A stretch of DNA of 23,549 bases from a virus: the IMG/VR virus record IMGVR_UViG_3300037189_012472, positions 1-23,549 of that record; one strand, written 5' to 3'. The position numbers were made by a program, and so were the translations under genes. Positions 20,218 through 23,549 of the stretch are shown here, in pieces. Numbering within the stretch: position 1 is the first letter of the stretch; each line of letters starts with the position of its first letter. The notes below the pieces were generated by a model. The model did not search any database, was not told the DNA's origin, and saw only the letters and a list, made by a program, of their open reading frames with translations.

Positions 20218-20388
20218 TTAGTTAATCACAGGGATGAAATAGGTAGTGCCTCGGTGCTCAATACGATAAAGCATTCCGCCAAGCATCTGCACTTTCTCAC
20301 AGTGGTGACTCATCCACCGTTCGAACTTTACACTGGTGTTGTGAGTGCAGCGTCGGCGCCAACGCCGTTTAAGTTTTGATGGTTTCAT
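20218..20388 (-). CDS. Small basic hypothetical protein, 56 aa
   Basis: ATG 20386-20388, TAA 20218-20220. Begins MKPSKLKRRWRRRCTHNTSV, very basic at the N-terminus, then WMSHHCEKVQMLGGMLYRIEHRGTTYFIPVIN. The Cys and His residues could bind a metal. Overlaps the preceding gene by 20 bases. No family recognised. Confidence 0.5.
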   Translation of the reverse strand: MKPSKLKRRWRRRCTHNTSVKFERWMSHHCEKVQMLGGMLYRIEHRGTTYFIPVIN

Positions 20389-20716
20389 TCCACAATCCTT
20401 TCACCTTGAGATATGCTTCGGCACGTTGTGCTGCGGTGGCAGATACCCAAGCACGTTTATATTTATAAGTATCTTCTGGTCCTGTTGTTCTACAGGCAGC
20501 CAGATAAAGATTTTCGAACAAGTCTTGGTATTCCTCGTCAGTCAACGTCTTCTCAACCTCATGCATCGCGTTGAGATCGTTGTAATAGTTTGGTAACGTA
20601 TGCGCCAATACATTCGACATTGGATGTAGCCATGGCGGATACCATGTATTATGAATAGGTGAATGCTTCCACCCTTGCTCCTTCGCAATGGCTTCGTTGA
20701 TTTGTTGAGGTGTCAC
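20369..20716 (-). CDS. Hypothetical phage protein, 115 aa (ABA-sandwich-like)
   Basis: Begins with GTG (20714-20716) as MTPQQINEAIAKEQGWK, with LPNYYNDLNAMHEVEKTLTDEEY and TAAQRAEAYLKVKGLW. This is a widespread small phage protein; I connect it to the 'phage ABA sandwich' type by memory. Function unknown. It uses the AAGGAGG ribosome site inside the last codons of the 64-aa gene and a GTGA junction. Confidence 0.7.
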   Translation of the reverse strand: MTPQQINEAIAKEQGWKHSPIHNTWYPPWLHPMSNVLAHTLPNYYNDLNAMHEVEKTLTDEEYQDLFENLYLAACRTTGPEDTYKYKRAWVSATAAQRAEAYLKVKGLWNETIKT

Positions 20717-20907
20717 GGCTTGGCCTCCTTAATCCGCTCCGCCTCCTCGACGATCTCGCGACAGTCGAACGCGTTATGGATCACGAGCGCCTCGCTGTAA
20801 GTCTCGCCCGTCTCAGGATCGCTCCACTCGACGCGAGGACCACAATGACACATCGTTCCTTCCAGCTCGTGAGGCTTCTCGTCGTTGATCGGATAGACGT
20901 GGATCAC
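20713..20907 (-). CDS. Small hypothetical protein, 64 aa
   Basis: I chose GTG 20905-20907 (VIHVYPINDEKPHELEGTMC) because it overlaps the upstream stop in a GTGA junction and has AGGAGG seven bases ahead. The protein contains CHCGPRVEW and ALVIHNAFDCREIV, a familiar small phage protein pattern (HVYP...HE...HN..D.RE) of unknown function, perhaps metal-binding. Confidence 0.65.
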   Translation of the reverse strand: MIHVYPINDEKPHELEGTMCHCGPRVEWSDPETGETYSEALVIHNAFDCREIVEEAERIKEAKP

Positions 20908-21437
20908 GGCTTGGCCTCCTTGGCTGCGCTCCATTCAGCGGCTTCGGGATGATCGAAGATCCCCATCTTGACCGTCAGTCGTCGGTGCATCGCATCCCCC
21001 GCCTCCTCCAGCCGCTTGATCCGGGCGCGTGCCTCGGTATACCGATTCACTATCCCGTTCAACTCATCGAGTGTCTGGTCTGCGATAGTGCAATGGACAC
21101 GCAACTCATCCCTCTCCTCCGTGAGCCGGGCGACCTCAGAAGCAAGTGCTGACGAGCTGCGCTCCGACTGTTTGGAGAGATGGTTAAATGCCACGTCGGC
21201 CACGCGGATTTGTTCGCGCAGTAGACGGTTGGTCTCGTTGGACTCCTCCAACTCCTTAACAAACCGTGCCGAGTCCGTTTGACACAGAGCAAGGCGCCAT
21301 TCGAGATCTGAAATCCGCAGGTCTTTCTGTTCGATAGCGACGCGCCATCCATCCTGCTCCTTTGTCATATCGCCGATTGCGAAATCGTTCACTTCCTTCC
21401 TCCACACCACACGGGCGCCATGCTGTTTCAGATTCAT
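20904..21437 (-). CDS. Coiled-coil hypothetical protein, 177 aa
   Basis: Begins MNLKQHGARVVWRKEVNDFAIGD; residues ~30-150 are heptad-like (KDLRISDLEWRL, ELEESNETNRLLREQIRV, SEVARLTEERDELRVH), a long coiled coil. ATG 21435-21437 has GGAAG seven bases upstream; a GTG at 21390-21392 behind GGAGGAAGG is an alternative. It overlaps the end of the next gene by 182 bases in another frame. Small coiled-coil proteins of this kind are common in phage accessory blocks. Confidence 0.6.
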   Translation of the reverse strand: MNLKQHGARVVWRKEVNDFAIGDMTKEQDGWRVAIEQKDLRISDLEWRLALCQTDSARFVKELEESNETNRLLREQIRVADVAFNHLSKQSERSSSALASEVARLTEERDELRVHCTIADQTLDELNGIVNRYTEARARIKRLEEAGDAMHRRLTVKMGIFDHPEAAEWSAAKEAKP

Positions 21438-21678
21438 GCGGCCACTTCCATTCTAGTTCTTGCCACCGAACTGCGTCGATGGGTATGATGAGCAATTGAC
21501 CAAGCCTGATACGTCCGGTGTCCTCCAAGTAGCCGGTAATGATCCAGCTATGGATAGTCTTTGCATAGCACTCATCGAAATGGGCCCACCATTGTGAACC
21601 CATGCGCTGGAGCCAACCCTTGATTGTGACCTGTTTGCAATAGAAGCACTTAGCAGGGTACTTAAGGCGTCGGGCCAT
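21256..21678 (-). CDS. Hypothetical protein with CxxC motif, 140 aa
   Basis: Begins MARRLKYPAKCFYCKQVTIKGWLQRMGSQWWAHFDECYAK, a possible zinc knuckle (CFYC). The first ~75 residues look like a real protein; the last ~60 (MARRYRTERPADFRSRM... end) overlap the coiled-coil gene in another frame and look less protein-like. The true end may differ if there is a sequence error or frameshift near 21437. Confidence 0.5.
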   Translation of the reverse strand: MARRLKYPAKCFYCKQVTIKGWLQRMGSQWWAHFDECYAKTIHSWIITGYLEDTGRIRLGQLLIIPIDAVRWQELEWKWPHESETAWRPCGVEEGSERFRNRRYDKGAGWMARRYRTERPADFRSRMAPCSVSNGLGTVC

Positions 21679-21680
21679 AG

Positions 21681-21884
21681 CTATTTGGTAAGACGCAAAT
21701 GGTGATAGCGTTGCGAATACTCGACAAGTATACGCACCTCTTTCACTTCGGGCTTTTTGAGGTAGAAGCGTGCGGTCGCCAGCGCCTCGCGTTTGTTGCT
21801 GTAATCATTACGCGTCGAATGCCAATGCTCAACGAGTACGGCCAGATAATAGCGCTTGCGCTTGCGTGGCTTGAATAACTTCAT
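21681..21884 (-). CDS. Small hypothetical protein, 67 aa
   Basis: I chose ATG 21882-21884 (MKLFKPRKRKRYYLAVLVEHWHS) because GGAGGG is seven bases upstream. Very basic N-terminus, then WHSTRNDYSNKREALATARFYLKKPEVKEVRILVEYSQ, a strand-helix-strand pattern. No family recognised. Its ATG begins one base after the TAA of the 104-aa gene. Confidence 0.6.
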   Translation of the reverse strand: MKLFKPRKRKRYYLAVLVEHWHSTRNDYSNKREALATARFYLKKPEVKEVRILVEYSQRYHHLRLTK

Positions 21885-21885
21885 C

Positions 21886-22200
21886 TTAATTCCCTCCAAG
21901 TTCCTGCCCGATCTCGCTGGCCGTGAGCATGGCGATGTACACAGGCTCATGATACACATTCATTTCGGCCTGTGTTTGCCAATGCTGCTGAAAGGCAACA
22001 AAATATTCGCCATACCAATAGGAACGTTCAATCCACATACGGCGACAGGTATCGCTAGGGAGCGGCCTCGCGACAACGCGCCAGTCAATACCCTCGTTGG
22101 GCTGTTCGCTTAGGAATTTGTGGAGATATTTACTTCCCTGTAAAGGGAAGCGCTCACCACGTGGCGAATAACAATCAAAGAGGAATGTTGAGGAGGTCAT
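21886..22200 (-). CDS. Hypothetical protein, 104 aa
   Basis: Begins MTSSTFLFDCYSPRGERFPLQGSKYLHKFL and contains aromatic-rich helices (WIERSYWYGEYFVAFQQHW). ATG overlaps the TGA of the small membrane protein gene (ATGA). No family recognised. Confidence 0.6.
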   Translation of the reverse strand: MTSSTFLFDCYSPRGERFPLQGSKYLHKFLSEQPNEGIDWRVVARPLPSDTCRRMWIERSYWYGEYFVAFQQHWQTQAEMNVYHEPVYIAMLTASEIGQELGGN

Positions 22201-22298
22201 TTAACGCATCCTTCCATTTGACCAACAAGAAAGAATAGCGCCAGCAAAACGATGATGGCCGCGAGACCATCCCAATGGAATTTGTCTTTGGATTTCAT
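22197..22298 (-). CDS. Tiny membrane protein, 33 aa
   Basis: ATG 22296-22298 (MKSKDKFHWDGLAAIIVLLA) to TGA 22197-22199. Basic N-terminus followed by one clear transmembrane helix (GLAAIIVLLALFFLVGQ) and a short EGCVK end. Such one-helix peptides in phages can be inner-membrane or lysis-related proteins; no function is known. The longer frame to 22388 has a weak upstream sequence and is not favoured. The 59 bases between it and the next gene (22299-22357) hold nothing I can identify. Confidence 0.5.
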   Translation of the reverse strand: MKSKDKFHWDGLAAIIVLLALFFLVGQMEGCVK

Positions 22299-22357
22299 AA
22301 ACAATTCTTTACTAACCAACCAAATCGCACGCCTCAGCGAAGCGGGCGAATGAGTGG

Positions 22358-22543
22358 TCAAGTTGGATCGTAATTGTTGTAGTAACAAGTCATGCAGTTA
22401 AAACGCTGGTCGTGCTCCGTGCCACATTCTTTGCACACAATAAAGTTTGTGTGCCGCTTTTGATGCTCCAAAGCCTCAGCCGTGCGACCGGCTAAGAGTA
22501 GCATCAATGAAATCGTGTCTGGCGTAAGGTCAATGGTCTTCAT
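22358..22543 (-). CDS. Small zinc-ribbon-like protein, 61 aa
   Basis: Begins MKTIDLTPDTISLMLLLAGRTAEALEHQKRH (ATG 22541-22543) and ends with CKECGTEHDQRFNCMTC, two CxxC pairs that should bind zinc. An upstream TTG would add two residues. The ATG is two bases after the stop of the 71-aa gene. Third zinc-ribbon protein in the window. Confidence 0.6.
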   Translation of the reverse strand: MKTIDLTPDTISLMLLLAGRTAEALEHQKRHTNFIVCKECGTEHDQRFNCMTCYYNNYDPT

Positions 22544-22545
22544 AT

Positions 22546-22761
22546 TCAAATATCCTTCAAAATTTGCGGATCATTTTCACAAATGTCTCTAAGTTGATCG
22601 TCATAATCATAACCACGTTCCATTGCAAGCTCGACGAAGTCGTTTAGCGCAAAGAACACGTTATCATGCAAACCATAAGCTTCTTGCTCAATGGTTCCGA
22701 GGGTTGTGTTTTTGGAGACCGGGTATTCCGGTAACAACTTTTTAAGTTCGGACATTGTCAC
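22546..22761 (-). CDS. Small acidic hypothetical protein, 71 aa
   Basis: Begins MTMSELKKLLPEYPVSKNTTLG, rich in Asp/Glu (YDYDDQLRDICENDPQILKDI). Start is GTG 22759-22761 with AAGG seven bases before, or ATG 22753-22755. All-helical in pattern. No family recognised; acidic small proteins of phages sometimes mimic DNA or bind host proteins, which is a guess. Confidence 0.55.
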   Translation of the reverse strand: MTMSELKKLLPEYPVSKNTTLGTIEQEAYGLHDNVFFALNDFVELAMERGYDYDDQLRDICENDPQILKDI

Positions 22762-22785
22762 AAAATAACCTTTTCTTCAGATTTC

Positions 22786-23013
22786 TTAAGCCCAATCAAT
22801 CCGCGAAAGTTTGGTACGATTCGCCGGCACACCATGCGGCATACGCTTGCAAACCCAAGCCCGTCCCTTATTCAAAGACCGATGATCGTGCTTTGCCGCA
22901 CGCTTACTGGTTGCATTTGTGGTTGGTGCACGCCGAAGAGCTTGGGCCGTGCCGAGATTATAGACGTTTCTGGGAGTCTTGTCCCACGCGGCGATTGGAT
23001 TAGATCGTGCCAT
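22786..23013 (-). CDS. Small basic hypothetical protein, 75 aa
   Basis: Begins MARSNPIAAWDKTPRNVYNLGTAQ; Arg/Lys/His/Thr-rich with no predicted domain. First gene of the accessory block; its ATG lies close downstream of a promoter-like sequence (23030-23056), suggesting a very short leader. The ribosome site is weak. Confidence 0.5.
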   Translation of the reverse strand: MARSNPIAAWDKTPRNVYNLGTAQALRRAPTTNATSKRAAKHDHRSLNKGRAWVCKRMPHGVPANRTKLSRIDWA

Positions 23014-23029
23014 ACTAAACTTTGTTTCT

Positions 23030-23056
23030 ATTATTCACTAAGGAGCACAATATCAA
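23030..23056 (-). promoter_or_regulatory. Candidate sigma70-type promoter for the accessory block
   Basis: On the minus strand TTGATA (23051-23056, 5 of 6) and AATAAT (23030-23035, 5 of 6) stand 15 bases apart; using TAATAG the spacing is 17 but the match poorer. It lies just upstream of the ATG at 23013. The -35 is inside the left arm of the 20-bp inverted repeat. A second, weaker candidate, TTGACG-16-TATCAA, lies at 23131-23158. Confidence 0.3.
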
Positions 23057-23142
23057 TAGACAAGGGAAAGAAGTCTGTCGAAATATAGAAGACTATCGGG
23101 GAAGACAGGCGGAAGGATGCCGCTTGTCTATTGATATTGTGC
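23045..23142. repeat. Perfect 20-bp inverted repeat with 58-base spacer
   Basis: GCACAATATCAATAGACAAG (23045-23064) and its exact reverse complement (23123-23142). The spacer contains a further hairpin, ACAGGCGG/CCGCTTGT (23105-23112 with 23121-23128), which competes with the outer stem and pairs fully only in a plus-strand RNA, using a G-U pair. Perfect 20-bp arms are well beyond chance here. Possible hairpin RNA, regulator target or origin element. Confidence 0.8.
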
Positions 23143-23212
23143 GCCTGTCGTGCGTCAACTTCGTCGCGTCTGTTGGTTAGGCAGGGGAGCAACTATCAAA
23201 ACGCACGGGGCG

Positions 23213-23320
23213 GAGACTTCACCGCTTGTGATACCTAGCACAAGCGCAAGTCTCGCTTTCCTTGTTAGAGAATGGCCAACGTGTAACGGTTCACACGTGA
23301 TGCCACCGTCCGTGCTCTAA
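23213..23320. other. Two nested multi-stem hairpins
   Basis: First: GAGACTT (23213-23219) with AAGTCTC (23248-23254), enclosing CGCTTGTG/CACAAGCG (23223-23230 with 23239-23246). Second: TTAGAG (23265-23270) with CTCTAA (23315-23320), enclosing TGGC/GCCA (23273-23276 with 23302-23305) and ACGTGT/ACACGT (23279-23284 with 23293-23298). Such ordered nesting suggests a folded RNA. Confidence 0.6.
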
Positions 23321-23442
23321 TAGCGGGAAAGGAGCCGGTTTTAGGAAACCCACAAAGCGAGGGGAGAAATCACTTACGCGTAACAGCGTTGCCGATTCCT
23401 AACCTTGCAAGCATTGCGCTTGCGAGCCATGGCTTCCGTTTC

Positions 23443-23460
23443 CGGATCGGATCGGATCGG
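23443..23460. repeat. CGGAT tandem repeat
   Basis: Three consecutive CGGAT units plus a partial fourth. A short iteron-like or simple repeat in the non-coding region; too short to assign a role. Confidence 0.6.
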
Positions 23461-23549
23461 CATTCGGGGCGAACCCCTACTGGCCAGAACCGTCCATTGC
23501 TACGATGCCCGCTTCCGCGTTTGCGAGACCGGCCATGCGATATCGGAAC

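Larger units (their letters stand above)
23014..23549. other. Long non-coding region rich in inverted repeats
   Basis: No gene I can support in 536 bases: on the minus strand only short frames appear, among them an open one from the right edge to about 23370, which lacks protein character. Several nested inverted repeats are present and listed separately. It may be a structured RNA, a replication origin or a regulatory hub upstream of the accessory block. A GGGG-CGAA-CCCC tetraloop hairpin (23466-23477) and GCAAGC/GCTTGC hairpin (23408-23413 with 23419-23424) lie in its right part. Confidence 0.5.

Noticed and set aside
22938-22955. Another GG-N10-GC sigma54-like match (minus strand)
   Set aside because: It lies inside a gene and lacks the T of TGGCAC and the TT before GC.

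Overview
The window looks like part of a tailed double-stranded DNA phage genome (or a prophage), not a chromosome or plasmid. It is densely packed, with start/stop overlaps of the ATGA, TAATG and GTGA kind between most genes. It carries a full set of phage replication and recombination genes, one tRNA gene and many small genes of unknown function. The host cannot be named. Several genes have good Shine-Dalgarno sites, and a sigma54-type activator is encoded, so the host is probably a bacterium that has sigma54 (RpoN).

Layout. Positions 1-1739 (+) hold the 3' part of a large gene, probably a virion protein. It meets the rest of the window head-on at a bidirectional terminator near 1742-1780. 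From about 1790 to 23013 every gene I can support is on the minus strand, so transcription there runs from right to left. From right to left: (a) 23549-23014 is non-coding and rich in inverted repeats. (b) 23013-19188 holds about 14 small accessory genes, mostly unknown. (c) 19186-18205 holds a sigma54-like promoter, a structured leader, tRNA-Gln(UUG), an unknown 215-aa protein whose codon use resembles a highly expressed gene, and a strong terminator. (d) 18138-9730 starts with a second sigma54-like site. It encodes two unknown proteins, an SF2 helicase, a sigma54-activator AAA+ protein, a lysozyme-like protein, a Cas4/RecB-like iron-sulfur nuclease and a Sak4-like ATPase. (e) 9725-1790 starts with a third sigma54-like site and a probable single-strand DNA-binding protein. 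After a structured spacer come a DenV-like repair glycosylase, the two halves of a family A DNA polymerase separated by an ATP-dependent DNA ligase and two small genes, a P-loop ATPase/helicase candidate, a DUF6378-like protein and a MazG-like nucleotide pyrophosphohydrolase.

How it may work. The polymerase halves, ligase, SSB-like protein, two NTPases/helicases, nuclease and Sak4 ATPase together form a phage replication-recombination machine. The most unusual theme is transcriptional. A phage-encoded activator with an intact GAFTGA loop but no DNA-binding domain lies in an operon headed by a -24/-12 (sigma54-type) promoter match. Two more such matches stand at the heads of the SSB-like operon and the tRNA/215-aa operon. 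All three are intergenic and point in the coding direction. I infer, but cannot show, that this phage diverts host sigma54 RNA polymerase to its replication genes. The second notable feature is the clean split of the DNA polymerase by a four-junction operon segment.
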